Shown: one piece after another, positions 26,560 to 39,030 of the stretch
Position numbering within the stretch: position 1 is the first letter of the stretch
How the letters are laid out: each line of letters opens with the position of its first letter
Assembly: GCA_907163375.1 (NCBI GenBank)
Contig: CAJQUW010000578.1
Location: 1 to 64,000, forward strand
DNA: 64,000 nt
Direction: 5' to 3'
DNA from: Prostheceraeus crozeri
Taxonomy: Eukaryota; Platyhelminthes; Polycladida; Euryleptidae
Translations under genes and position numbers: made by a program
Notes under the pieces: model-generated
Told to the model about the DNA's origin: nothing
Database searches by the model: none
Seen by the model: the letters and a program-made list of their open reading frames with translations, nothing else

Positions 26560-27306
26560 TATGCATTGAAAGACTAAGTCCAAAAACATTTGATAGCAGT
26601 CGTCTAGGCGTTAGGCTCCTGAATCCGTTACAGGCATTACTCAGAGGGGATGTTATCCCAGCTCCAAGGCCTCGACCCACAAATCCAACCTCGGGCGGAC
26701 AGAGCGTGCGTCATGTCACTGTGTTGGTATCCGGGCCCCGATTTTGACATGAAAACCGGTTGAGTTATTTACAAGAGGAAAGGTCCCAAGTCGCAGAGAC
26801 TCATAAACGACTGCTTTTTATTAAAAAACTTTAATCATCATCATTAAATACAAATTTGAATTTTCAATACTTTACTACTACTCACAAAACGTTTATAAGT
26901 AGTCTGTTACCTACAGCACATCATGAGCTGTCAAACGTTTTTTGAATCAAGTCTAAGGGACTTGTAGAAGCAAAGTTATAGCGGTTTGAAGATTTCGGCC
27001 TACTATCATCAAATGGTCAGTCATGCTATACTGACTAACCTATAAGTCTGACTCCTTAGCTGATATCAGCAATAAAAGTCAGAAGTCCGATATCGGCCTT
27101 CAAGAGAAACGACTTATCTGTAGTCAGTTTCTCAACTTAGTGAGCTTCCTCTCCCGAACTCGTACTTATATATCCTGTGAATGTGCAATCGATAAGAGGG
27201 GGGTTAGACATTGGTTAACCAAAATTTGACGGTGAATCCAAATCTGATCTCAGTTTTCTCAAAACTCAAGTTCAGACTCAAACTCAGTTCAAAACACAAA
27301 ACTGAA
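26560..27306. other. Unassigned stretch
   Basis: No gene is recognised. The part 26600-26750 is more GC-rich than its surroundings and open on the plus strand for 71 codons, without any recognisable domain. Near 27240-27306 short repeats of CAAACTCAGTTCAAAAC-like sequence lead into the tandem repeat. Confidence 0.3.
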
Positions 27307-27961
27307 CCTCTGACGGTTCTCTAACATGGCCAAAAGTCTCAATGTCACTCTCAAGCCTCAGTAATAAAAGATAGGGTCAAATTGTGCTTTCCAATGAATT
27401 TGTGGCACTCTTAGCTTTCAAACGAGATATTGCACAACTCTCTACCATTCCTAGAACCAAAGTTGGAAGAACGCTGCCGAGGGGGGGGGTCGAAGTTCTT
27501 CGTTGTTTGTCCTACGACTTTAGAAACAAGTCCCCTAGACCCAAAATTGGCCAAAAAGTTCAAATCCGCCGTCCATTTTCACGTACGAGGCTTCGTTTCG
27601 CCGCTGCAGCCACTTTCTCACTCAAAAACCCTCTGACGGCTCTCTAACATTACCAAAAGTCTCAATGTCACTCCCAAGCCTCAGCAAAGGAAGATAGGGC
27701 CAAACTGTGCTTTCCAAATTCCAATCAGTTTGTAGCACTCTTAGCTTTCAAATGAGCTATCGCACGACTCTCCACCATTTCTAGAACCAAAGTTGGAAGA
27801 ACGCTGCCGAGGGGGGAGGGGTCGAAGTTCTTCGTTGTTTGTCCTACGACTTTGGAAACAATTCCCCTAGACCCAAAATTGGCCAAAAAGCTCAAATCCG
27901 CCGTCCATTTTCACGTACGAGGCTTCGTTTAGCCGCTACAGCCATTTTCTCACTCAAAAAC
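27307..27961. repeat. Tandem repeat, 323-bp unit x2
   Basis: The units start CCTCTGACGG at 27307 and 27630. They share GAACGCTGCCGAGGGGGG, GTCGAAGTTCTTCGTTGTTT and the end TTTCTCACTCAAAAAC. Divergence is a few percent. No coding potential is conserved between copies. It could be a fragment of a satellite or of an untranslated region of a repeat family. Confidence 0.85.
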
Positions 27962-28480
27962 ACACCTAAACCACACCTACACCCAAGAAACACATCATGT
28001 CGACGCAGAATTTCATGAGGAAACCAAATCTAAACACAAAACAACCCTACAACCAATCCTACACACCAAAAACATTGACCGCCGCCCAAGACCAACAAGA
28101 ACGGTCGACCACGACACACCCGGCCGGTCGACCCAGAACCACATCAACCCAACTCGCGCTCCAGAGGGGGGGCGCTGTGCGCAGTTACTACTTAGTGATA
28201 TTAGTATAATTACCTCAGAATCAGTGGTTTAAGCATGCAATACGCACACACACAAGCTGTCTCCACGGTTAAGGAAAATTTCACTTGTATGGCATTCATT
28301 CCTGCTTTATAAAATAATAATCGATGTACTTTTTATCATAGCGGTTACAAATACGGTTATAAGCAGACTTTTAACACGGTTGCGTTCCGTTCACCTATTG
28401 CGCCGCCACGGTTGTCCGACATTCACAAAGAGTTTCTGAAGGTAACGAAGCCGAAAATGATGCTTTCACAGAATAATGCA
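27962..28480. other. Unassigned stretch
   Basis: A C/A-rich sequence (27962-28160) is followed by ordinary AT-rich DNA. Nothing is recognised. Confidence 0.3.
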
Positions 28481-29263
28481 CAGTGAAGCCTCGTTAATCA
28501 GGACTCCGATAATCCGGGAGCTTCGCCATGCGGACGAAGAAACATGGTAACTAAATTCCGCAACCCTAATTATGTCTGAAAATCCGGAAATTTGCGTTCG
28601 GGAATCGGAGATCAAAATTAGGAAATTTCTGATTTGATATTCTGATCGGGAAACCAGCTCAGCTCGAGAGAGCCAGCAAATATCGTTCGGCATCACATCG
28701 AGCAGCTAACTGCCTTTTTTGAGCAACCACCCCCTAACGTGTTATCAGCTGTCGTAGCGGTGAATTGTGGTTTTCTTGACACTCTAGAAAATTTCTGCTA
28801 CCCTTACTGAAAAAGCTACTAAGAAAACCTTCCCCAGCTAACCTACTATTTCAAAAATTGCCAAACTTTTCTGTTATCACCGGTTCGTATTAAACGGTAT
28901 AAACGGTAATAAAATGCCCACATTATTGGAAATTATTTGATGTTTTTAATAAAAAAACAAGAGATGTAATTGCAATAAATACATAAATAAATGAATAAGC
29001 AAGAAGTAAAATGAAAATGTATTTCAGTAAGTGATAACTAGAAAACAAATATAAAATAAAACAGTTTTGTGTAATTAAAGTGAACTATCAAATCAGATAA
29101 ATATCTATAAACATAATGATCATAAGAATACTAGTGATTCAATAATCAGGAAATTTCGTTAATCTGGAAATATTCTCCGCAGTGTCCGGATTAACGAAAC
29201 CAAAGTGTCTGTTTTGGTTAATCTTTTTGTTACCAAAGTGCACGAATTAACGAGGTTTGACTG
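28481..29263. mobile_element. Pogo/Tigger-type MITE
   Basis: The left end reads CAGTGAAGCCTCGTTAATCA and the right end, inverted, CAGTCAAACCTCGTTAATTC. These match the CAGT...CCTCGTTAA ends of pogo/Tigger-type elements. Subterminal AATCCGG motifs are also mirrored. The flanking dinucleotide is CA on both sides rather than the usual TA. The 783-bp interior has no transposase, so the element is non-autonomous. Confidence 0.75.
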
Positions 29264-29986
29264 CACACCCCATGCCTGCTGCGAATCTGCGCGTCTGTCG
29301 AGTTCTACCTGGTTCATCCTCCTATCAGACACGATCAAAGAAAAACACGATCATTTTATTCCAATCAGATTGCAGTTTTTTGGGAAAAAGCAATTTTTCT
29401 GTGTTTTCTCTGACTAAGCGAAAAGTACTAAGGCCATAGTTAAATTTCTGACATAGAATGTTTTCAAGTCATTTCCTGTCATGTTCATGCACCCTTGTCT
29501 ATGAAGCTAAACACATTCAGATTTGGCAAGCCTCCTAACATCGGCAAGCACCAACATTTTGAGTAATTCAATCTACATTTAAACACATTCTCAAATACAT
29601 TAAACGCGATCATAAACACGATATCAACACATGCACATCATAGAAAATAAGCTTAAGACATTTGGTCTATTACAGATGATTATCACAGAATAACTACCGT
29701 AAAACAGACAAATTCCAGCCACTTTTTTGGCTTCTTTTTGAATTTTCTGCCATATATTTCATATAGAGTACGAGTTATACCTTCATGAACTGCAATTTTG
29801 GCTTTCTGAAGACAATCAAAATGAAAAATAGCTTGAACAATGAAATACGTGTATTTAAGAACAACTTAGATACGGGTACTTCAAAAAACGAAAAATGGGT
29901 AACCTCAGCCACCAACAGAAATTTTACAAAACGAACTGTTAGTAACTAAAACAACAATTCAACACGCAATACAAAGTCAACAACAG
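29264..29986. other. Unassigned stretch before the pogo-like transposase
   Basis: The sequence TACCGTAAAACAGACAAATT at about 29696 resembles the terminal sequence of some pogo elements and may be the 3' end of the transposase-bearing copy. No inverted partner was found beyond 31529. Confidence 0.35.
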
Positions 29987-31529
29987 CTAATTGCAGTTAG
30001 AGCACACAAAAAATACATCACTCGTTTCATTATTACAGGCTCCGCAGGTCCATATTCTGCAAGACGTGCATTGGACCCAGTCTGGTCCATTATATCGGGC
30101 AAACGAAATTTTACACAATCCACATTCGTCATCCTCACTGCAAGTTGAGCTGTCTTCATCCCCGTCCGCATGCGTTGAATCCACATTTGACGTTGAGGCG
30201 ACACTGTGAGACGGGAGAATCGGTCGGCCAGTCGTCACCTTTGCCCCACGGGGTCTTCGTTGATTGGAAGTTTGACCGCGCATTTCTCGCAGCATCCCAA
30301 TAAGGCTGGAATCCAGGTCACGTTTGATGGCTTCTTCGCCGTGGGTCTCAGACCTTATCAGGCGGCTCAGTGGAGCGTCTCGATTGATGGGGGACAAGCC
30401 ACACGCTCTGAATCCATTTATCAGATTCTGCTTGGAGGGACTCTCCACCATCCTCCATCCCTGGAACAACATGACTCCGAACGACTGGTTCGGAATAGGC
30501 CCAGTTGCCCTGGACTCCCGACGGAATTTCTGTAGGATGATCCTCCACTTGGCTTTCACAGTTCTGAACACAGCGACGTCAAGAGGTTGCAGAAGGTGGG
30601 TAGAGTTAGGTGGAAGAGCGATGAATTTGATGTTGTATGCAGCAGCCATTTCGATCACTTCAACAGAGAAATGCGCTGCTAAATTATCACCGATCACGAA
30701 CTTTTCTCCGTGAAGATCCCTAACTGCAGGGATTAGAGTGTCACGAAACCAGGCTGCGAAAGAGTAGTCTTTATCAAACCATCCACTTTTCGAACAGTTG
30801 AACACAGTTCCACGTGGTGCACCTTGCGTCCAAGTCTCGTAAACACTTTGCGATTTGTAGATGACGTAGGGCGGAAGAAGCTTTCCGTCAGCGGAACCGC
30901 AAAACATCAGGGAGATGTTGGTCTTTGAATGTTCCTGAACGATTTCGATGCGACGTGTTCCCCGCTTTGCAATCACTTTTTGAGAACCAGGATTATCGGA
31001 CAGTGCGGTCTGGTCGTAGTTGAAGACATGAGAAGGAGAAGCTTCTGATAATCCACATTGCGACAGTTCATCGAAGAAAGCGTTCACCGTTTCTGGTCGA
31101 AGTGATGACCTGCTGCGTTTGATATTGCATCCCTGACGAAGAACCAGATTGTGTCTGGTCATAAAAGAGTTCACCCAGTCACTTCCTGGTCGATTATTTG
31201 TGAATCGCTCAACTTCACGACCTTTGGATGCTAGATATCGACAGACGAGGTCTTGAAGAAGTTGTTTAGTCTGACCGAATCCCCACTTGGGTAATAGTCT
31301 GAATTGTTCGAGCGATGACTTGTTCTTCAGTTTGCGAAAGTTCTGTGGGTCTGCCAGGTCCCGCAACTATCTCATTCTTCTCTGATGCCTTGATATGACG
31401 CTGTGGTGTCTCGCGATTGACATGATAAGCATCGGCAGCTTTTCTTTATGACATTCGGTTTTCACGAACAGCGCTGACAGCTAACTGCATATCGTCATCC
31501 CTGTAGCTCTTGACGATTTTCAGTCTCAT
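29987..31529 (-). pseudogene. Pogo-like DDE transposase with C-terminal PHD-type finger
   Basis: The N-terminus (31529 to about 31380) encodes a pipsqueak-type helix-turn-helix (MQLAVSAVRENRMS, RKAADAYHVNRETPQRHIK). The central part has the catalytic acids in VFNYDQTALSDNPG, EKFVIGDNLAAHFS and HLLQPLDVAVF, with 35 residues between the last two. The C-terminus has a Cys-rich finger (ECGLCKISFARY, WVQCTSCRIWTCGAC, FFVCSNC) resembling a PHD finger. A stop near 31453 and a one-base insertion near 31280 (CCCAAGTGGGG) break the frame. This is a dead DNA transposon gene. Confidence 0.85.
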
Positions 31530-31860
31530 GCAACAGTAAATCTCTAATGGAGTTCATCACACCGAAGGAATACTTTTTTTGATATAATAGCATTAAAGAC
31601 GTTCGCATAAGCTATGTACACGATTTATTCGAATCACACATGCTGTCAAGCATATTAGTTCCCTCTTATATTATATCCCCGCATTGAAATAACATAAAAA
31701 CATTGATAACAATGCGCATGAATGCCTAATTTGCAATTAAAATGCACACTACATGTGAACATATCCCAGCAACATCTGCACTCTTATCTAGACTACAGAT
31801 TATATAATATGCAGATTTGCTGATCATAAAGATTGCCGAGTGCCAGTTCACCTGGGAATA
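31530..31860. other. Unassigned AT-rich stretch
   Basis: This is the upstream flank of the transposase. No inverted terminal sequence or gene was identified. Confidence 0.3.
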
Positions 31861-31861
31861 G

Positions 31862-32254
31862 AATAGAAGGATGTCCTCAGATTTAGACAATTTAAGCACA
31901 AAAATCCCTTGGCGGGAGTAGACGCTACGCTTTCTTCCTGCAAGGGCTTGTCAGCATCGAATGGCTCAAACTAGCTTAAAATATCTGGAATAGCTGAAAA
32001 AGCTGAGGGACTTCAAAACAGACTATTCTGTGTTTATCTATCCTGGCTTTGCATTGAGGAAGATAATCATAAATATTATGAAGTGCCAGTTCTAGATATT
32101 TTAAGCTTCTTTGATCCATTCCTAGATATCTAAAGCAATTCCTAGTTGTTTTGACGAGCCCTTGTAGGGTGAAACGGATTCTCTAGGGATGCCAAGGAAT
32201 TTTTGTGCATAAGATGTTCACGTCTGAGGACATTTTCTATTAGATTTGCTAATG
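31862..32254. mobile_element. Foldback MITE
   Basis: The two halves are imperfect inverted copies over about 150-190 bp. The outer part AATAGAAGGATGTCCTCAGA matches inverted AATAGAAAATGTCCTCAGAC, then GCACAAAAATCCCTTGGC matches GCACAAAAATTCCTTGGC, and inner GCTTAAAATATCTGGAA matches GCTTAAAATATCTAGAA. The element would fold into one long hairpin. It has no coding capacity, and no clear target duplication was found. Confidence 0.75.
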
Positions 32255-34660
32255 TCTTGCAAACGTCAAAAATCTAGCTGTTTTATTTAATTGACGCAGA
32301 AATACCCACATTTCAAAACTGATAGAAGAAGCGGCAAGTACCTACAAGTATATTCGGTAACGTACGATTGATAACGACCAGAAAAAACAAAACTGGGAAA
32401 AATAAGAGATTTATGATATGCTTCACTCGTGCATTATTTTATCGCACTATTTCTAGATCACGATAAGACCATATTTGCTTCGAGTGATTCGTGCGCATGT
32501 TTGTAAGAAAATTGTGAAGTGTGTATTGACATAAGCCTCAACAAAATTGTGAAGTGTGTATTGACATAAGTCTCAACAACATGCGATATCTCATCATGAT
32601 AATGCTATGATTTGTTGAGTTTCATATCTTTAAGAGCACAGCAATATTATACAGTTAAAGAATCTTGTTCAAGACAACAGGTGTGACCATGACTGAACGC
32701 GAAGGCCTCAAAACTATCCAGAGGTCGAACAAAAATCCTTGAAATGTATATTTATTCTTGAAAGAAATATAGTACTGTTGTACTACTTTTATTTTATGAA
32801 AGTAGCATTGTAATAAATTGATAATTGATTATAGGTGTCTGAATATTATACACTGGTGTTATCGGACACATTTGAACAATAGATAGGAGGCACAATAGCT
32901 CCTTCCTCCGAAATGAAATATAACAACTTATTACTCATTTCAACTTTATTTTACTGCAGAAGAAAGAGCTCATATAATGCCAACTTCTCCAGTGGTCAGT
33001 AAGCAATGGCAAAATAGAGGTTGGAACATTCCACGAACAAAGTGTCCTTTCCTTTGAACAACTGAAATCATTCTGCAAATCCGTGTTCATGCAGTTTCGA
33101 TTTTATTTAATGAACTCTTGCTGTGATCAGTTTAGATTTGCAATTTTTACTGGTCTTTAAGAAATTAGCACGGAATTGACTGATCATGATAGCAGTACAG
33201 ATGAATGAATAGTGTTCTAAAAATATTCCGTGTCATGATAACATTGGAGAGGTAATTAAATTTATTTAATAACAATTTTTTAAAAAAATTCGATGGAAGT
33301 GACTATTGATTTAATGATGTTCAGTCTTATTAATAGAGTATTTTCTTAAGCGATCATCTCACAAACTACCTGACACTGAAAGAGCAAAATATCATAATCA
33401 AAGACAAAGAGCACACTTTAACTTTAAAATGTGTAACTGGGTTCACAATACTATTCAAATTCAGATAGAAAATAAAACTTAATTTTGTGAATCATGAAAT
33501 CATATAACTATGAAAATTGAATAATCCACGCACATAAATATAATTGAATTCTAACTGCAGAGAGTATTATGATTCTAATTCAGTTTTGCACAATGATTTC
33601 TACAGACAGTATAATGCAGCATGTTAATAATGCAACAATTGGAGAAAAGTCTTAACTTCATTAGATTTTCTAAGTTAGAAAACTCGAAACTTGAGTCAAG
33701 AATCAGACTAATATCTCAACTTTTGTATGAATACATGCATTATAATGGAGGTCATGAAATTTCCTTGATGCAGCCAAAATTTTCGTTTACTTAAGATACC
33801 TGATAGAAAATTTTTAATCATTTTGATGTACAATAGGTTTCAAACTACTTATATATTAAAATCTGAAGTAACAAATCACAAATGAACGAACATAAAAATA
33901 ATTTGCAAAATTTTGCATTTAAAAAAATGATAAATTACTTTTTAGACCGCAGCAGCGCACTCTCTACAAAAATTGAATCCTTTGATATAAAGATTTTCAC
34001 TGTATTCTGACATTATTTGAGTAGACCATCTATCTAATATATCTACTATATACTTACTTTTTCCCAAGGTTTTCTGACATCCTCGTGCTATCAGTTTCAA
34101 GATCAAAGTTTGTTATTTAACATGAAGCTACATGTAAAACACATGACATATTCAAATATCTAAAGCTAGCCTAGTACAAGCATTATGTTGTTTTGGATAT
34201 TCGTGCATAGGAGTGACATGTATTATAGCATGCATTTAGGCGACTGAGAATTTCTGCGAAGATTTTTGTGCAACTGATGCTAATGTCAATAAGTACATGC
34301 AGCTAAATTGTTGGGAGCGACATTGTTTGAATACATCTTATATTGGCACAAGATGTATTGTGGATAGCCTCCAAACTTGCCCTCGTTTTATATTGTTCAT
34401 TGCGAGCATTAAACATGTGTCCATGATATTCATCAACGTTAAAATCTTTGCTCATAGTATGCCTCTGAAGTTTCAGTGTGCGTCATAAACCGTTGATTGG
34501 AAGCCTTTTTCGAATATGAAATAATTCTTTTAAGAATGAATATAATTTGTAATTACTGTAGTTCCTGATAAATAAATAAAGGTGCTAATAATAACATTGC
34601 TAATAATAACGTGCTTTTCACTTTTCAAGTGGTGATGAAAATGTCTAATGAGTTTCTTGT
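32255..34660. other. Unassigned AT-rich region
   Basis: No gene or repeat family was recognised, apart from a 35-bp tandem duplication at 32508-32578. A plus-strand open stretch at 34297-34485 has no recognisable features. Confidence 0.3.
32508..32578. repeat. Tandem duplication, 35-bp unit x2
   Basis: The unit GAAGTGTGTATTGACATAAG with flanks is repeated with one difference. Confidence 0.9.
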
Positions 34661-34675
34661 CTTTTTCTGGCGAAT

Positions 34676-34690
34676 ATATAAATATATATA

Positions 34691-34739
<49 letters not shown>
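34676..34739. repeat. (TA)n microsatellite
   Basis: A run of TA dinucleotides spans about 60 bp, with minor interruptions. Confidence 0.95.
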
Positions 34740-34741
<2 letters not shown>

Positions 34742-37700
34742 GTGATAAACATATATTCGACTAATGAAAAGGAAATTGTTCGAAATATAAAACGTACCAA
34801 GAAATATTCAAACGCAAAAGAAAGAGATAATGAAAGTCCAAAAGATAATTTGGAAGCGCTGAATAATGCAATGAAAAATGGAAAGAAAGCGGTCTGTTCT
34901 CACGTAAGGAGCATAAAGTTTTCTTCCTGAGATAGCAATCTGTTTAGCGAAAAGATGGCGTTATGGTCATGAACTTCCATTCAGCTTGAAATCTTGACAG
35001 CTTAGTACCAACGTGAGGACAGTGAATACAAAAGACTGCAAAATTGCAAATTCTGATCAATGAAAAATAGCAACTTGATGACATCTGCGACGATTTTTTT
35101 CATTTTTCCAGGTTCTTGCAATCTAAACCGACAAAATGTGGGCAAAAATCTCAAAAATGAGCATCAATGTCGGCTTCAAAGAAACATATCAGTGAAATGA
35201 CACATCCTTCAACATATAATATTCATGCACACGTCGGCTTTGATATGTTTTGCCACATACAGGAAGAGTGAACATCTCCGTATATATAAATGACCAAGCG
35301 TTTCTGAATTTCATCTTAAAAGGTTGTGCGTACCTAAAATGATGCTACTTTCTTAAAAAAAGTATTTTACTTCTTTGGATGGTTGAACCACTTTTTTTCA
35401 TCTCGTAAATGTCATCAAGTAAAATGTGCTCATTTCAATCAAACATGCGCAAGGCATTGCACTATCCATAGCTTAATGAATCAAATCAATTCATTGGTGC
35501 AACCTTTCTCTTCTTGCAATGAATTTTCAACTAAATTCAAATAACTTCACTGATGCAAATGTACGTGCGTACCCATAACTTAACTTTGCTGGGATCATGC
35601 ATGTTTGCATCAATTGGTTTGTGAGAATTACTTTGATGATTACAATTTCAGCAATTATATTTGTGAGAATATTTCTCTTTGGATTTCAATGAAAAGTGAT
35701 CAAGTTTTTGAAGTATGGCGATGGTTTAATTCAAATTAAAACTGTGTAACTGTTGGCTTCGCACAAGATGAGAAAATGCTGCATGCCTCAATTCGGCAAA
35801 GGAGCAGACCAGAATCGGGTAAGAAACTATATGCCGTGTAAGTTTCTTTGTGCAGAATCGGGTCATTAACTCTAATAGCCTTCCGCTGAAATCAGCATCC
35901 GATTTAATTTCTGATACTGCGTCTTGCGTCTCGCTCGGTCACTTTTTCCTTCGCTCGATCATGTCACCATGTCAGGTGGAAGACCACGCTCAGAAACTTC
36001 GTTGAGGACGATTCCATTCTGATTTCTATCTACACTTTGATCGAAGACTGTAGACTGGTGTCCTTATCCCAAATACATGTAGTTTCTGACGAATTAGCTT
36101 GCTTACAATGGATACCAAACGGCGCTTAATGCGTGATCAAGTGACCTTGAAGAGCTTCTGATTACTAGTAATTGAGAAACTAGTAAAGAGTAAAAGTACT
36201 TTCTAGTAACTGCCGTTATCTGCTGTTTTCATATTATTGCTACTTTATTAAATATATTTGGATCTGTTGCAATGTTTAGGTTATTACCCACATTGGCATT
36301 TATGGAGTCAATTTCCGATTCTGCACCCTTGCCCTCAATTCCAATATATTGGAGTGAAGTCCTCTTTAGACTAAGCTTTCATCAGTAGCACTGCTCTTAA
36401 TATCGACATATTGTCATTTTCCCTAGTACATCACTGCTTAATTTTATCTGGATATAATAAGCTATACCAATACTTAACTCATGTCGTTAACTTAATGAAA
36501 TAGCAGTAATGAAATAAGAATGTCTATTAACTTTAAAGGTGACAATATTTAATGGCGGGTGTCCGCAAGCGGAAGTGATATTGGTGAATTATTGTAGTTA
36601 GAAAAGTGCATCAAATAAAAACCAGATAAATAGATAAATATATATCTGAAGATATTAAAAGGAAACTCTATGTATAAATAACTGCTTTCATCATGTCATT
36701 AATTCCTACCAGATCTTCAATCCAAATAATAGTTTGAGTCATTAGGCACAAAAGTCAAACACTTCCGAGGTAACTTTACATAAAAAATCAAGGAGGGATT
36801 CTGATATCGTCATAAGATGGATAGAAGATAGTGTGGAAGGTCATTTCATAAGAAGATACAACTACAAGTCATCTTTGATCTTCACATGTTTAAATCAAAA
36901 GATATTTCTCCTGTAGAGACGACTGATGTTCCTATTGGAATATCATAATTTCTTTTAAAGGTATCTCTGGCTTTCGTAGGAATGCAAAGCGAGACGTTTT
37001 GAACAAAATAAGCAAAAAAAAGCCACAGGCAAATTTAAATGAAATGAAGTATCTTTCTAGATTCAACAAAAGATTTGAAATGAAAATTTTCCTTGTTTCT
37101 TGCCGTATGAGTTCCGATGATAATATTGTAAATAGTACTCCTACACTGAAAGAAGTTGACGGAAAATGATGATGCTTTCCTAAATAACATTGGTAGTTTT
37201 GTTAAGTAGACCCTGTTCAAAAATATTATTTTTCCATCAAAGTTCAAGTTTCGATGAAAATTTTGATGGAATGATGTAGAACGTGCAGCAGCAACACATC
37301 TCTTCATGCCTAATACTTTCATCATTGAACAGAAAGAAGCGATATAAAATTCTGAATTTGTATTTGAGGTTTTCTAAAACAGGAAATCTATAGAGAGTTT
37401 TTAAAGTGCTTCAAATTATTTGCTTTGAGGATTGGTTTGTTTACATGCTGACTTTTCTCAACCTGACAGTACCGTCTAAGTCCGTGCCTGCACTTACTTT
37501 CTACTCATGTGCCCACGACTTATCAAACTTTTGTGTTTTCAAATCAAAGCTAATAATGGACACAGTTCAACAATTTCTTCATCTCATTATTGATAGACCT
37601 ATGAATAAACGCTGTAGACATAAATGTACGTATTATTTCGCTGTAGAAATAAAGAGACGAAAGGGTATCTCGCAAGTCAGATAAGGATGGCAGCTAAATA

Positions 37701-37800
37701 AATAAAGTACACAGAAAACTTCATATTTTTATAAAGCGTGGTAAATTGGCATTTATTTTCCATTCATCATCTGAGCTTGTTTTCTGCATCTGTCTTGCAT
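34740..37800. other. Unassigned region
   Basis: There are no reading frames with recognisable domains, no RNA gene and no clear repeat. Short frames at 34742-34930 and 37035-37684 look like chance. A CCGCAAGCGG palindrome lies near 36568. Confidence 0.3.
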
Positions 37801-37809
37801 CGTCAGTTT

Positions 37810-38370
37810 CTGTCTATCATGAAAGTTTCAAACCTCCTGCTAACCACAAACTCTAGCAACAAGTGCAACTACAAAAAATTTAAGCCTATTTCTCTCATCC
37901 CGATTTTGTCGAAGATCTTAGAAGAAGTTGTTCTACTGGTAAAATCTATGGCTGACAGGTTGAACTTACTATCTGCAGCAAATCACTTCACTTACAAGCC
38001 AAGATAATCTACTCTGCACCCCCATAGCCTTTAATATTTTGTTATCGAGTTTCTGGACCAACCTAGCTCGCGTGGCATTTTCTTACTATCATCTGATATT
38101 TGTCGTGCCACTGACTTTTTACGAATCCTTGACATGAATAATTTCTAGCGCTAGGGTTCCCCATAATTTCATTTTCTGTGGATGGCGTCATGTCTGAGTA
38201 ATCGGACATTCAGAATGTATTTGCAGGTTGTTGCTCACAGTTCTTATTGTCATACTACACTCGAAGTCGCACAAGGCTCGGTCATTTCTGATAGGTTCTG
38301 TTGTCAAATCAGAAAGTCATAGTGCTGCAACGTGTGAACGTTTGCAACGTTTGAAGTTGAAGAGCTAATA
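37810..38370 (+). mobile_element. CR1/jockey-like LINE remnant
   Basis: The frames read KKFKPISLIPILSKILEEVV, which matches the NYRPISLLPILSKILEK signature of non-LTR reverse transcriptases, then NHFTYKPR. After a gap, EVAQGSVIS corresponds to GVPQGSVLGP of motif B. Several frame changes and stops show a long-dead fragment of about 560 bp covering only the middle of the domain. Confidence 0.65.
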
Positions 38371-39030
38371 TTTACTTTTGTTGAGACGAACTTTTGGACT
38401 GCGATTTGTTTTGCTTCCATTCAATCAATATTCGAACATATTCCGCGACTGTGCGTGGGACTTAGTAAGGAAAACCTGTGCCAAACACTTGTGTGGCAAT
38501 GATTGTTGTAACAACTGCTTGGAAGACTTCAATGTGCTTGTAATTTGTAAAGACAGCGATTAAGTTTTTCGAGGAATTTCTAATGAGCAACACTTTATAT
38601 GTGATGCCCCGACATTATGATATATTTTCACGCACGTAGGTTACTGTCGTCGTGCTGTTTCACTTGTTGACATCGTATCAGTTATCATTTAGCATATGCA
38701 GGTAAATTTAATCAACTGCATCACTTGATTCTAAACATTTGATACTTCTACTTCTGTATAGAAGGGCAAATTGCTGCTATAACAGCATTTCACTTATGAG
38801 TAATTGCCATGTATCTCTACTGTTGTGCACGATTTCCATTTCCAGAATAAACGTAAAAAGCTTAGTAATTATTCCACTAATACTCTACAATTCTCTAATA
38901 CACGTACTCTATTACTCAATAAAGTACAAAATAAATTTCTTTTATTCTGCAGGATGGATATATGGTATAGAATTTGCATGAAATTCCGAAATCTAGAAGT
39001 CCGGCTCATCTTCATTACCTTGACGGGGTT
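38371..39030. other. Unassigned stretch
   Basis: No gene is recognised. The last part (38990-39030) is the short 3' tail of the RTE-like LINE that follows on the minus strand. Confidence 0.3.

Noticed and set aside
26535-26747. GC-rich plus-strand frame with Pro/Arg
   Set aside because: It has no domain, no family resemblance and no splice or promoter context.
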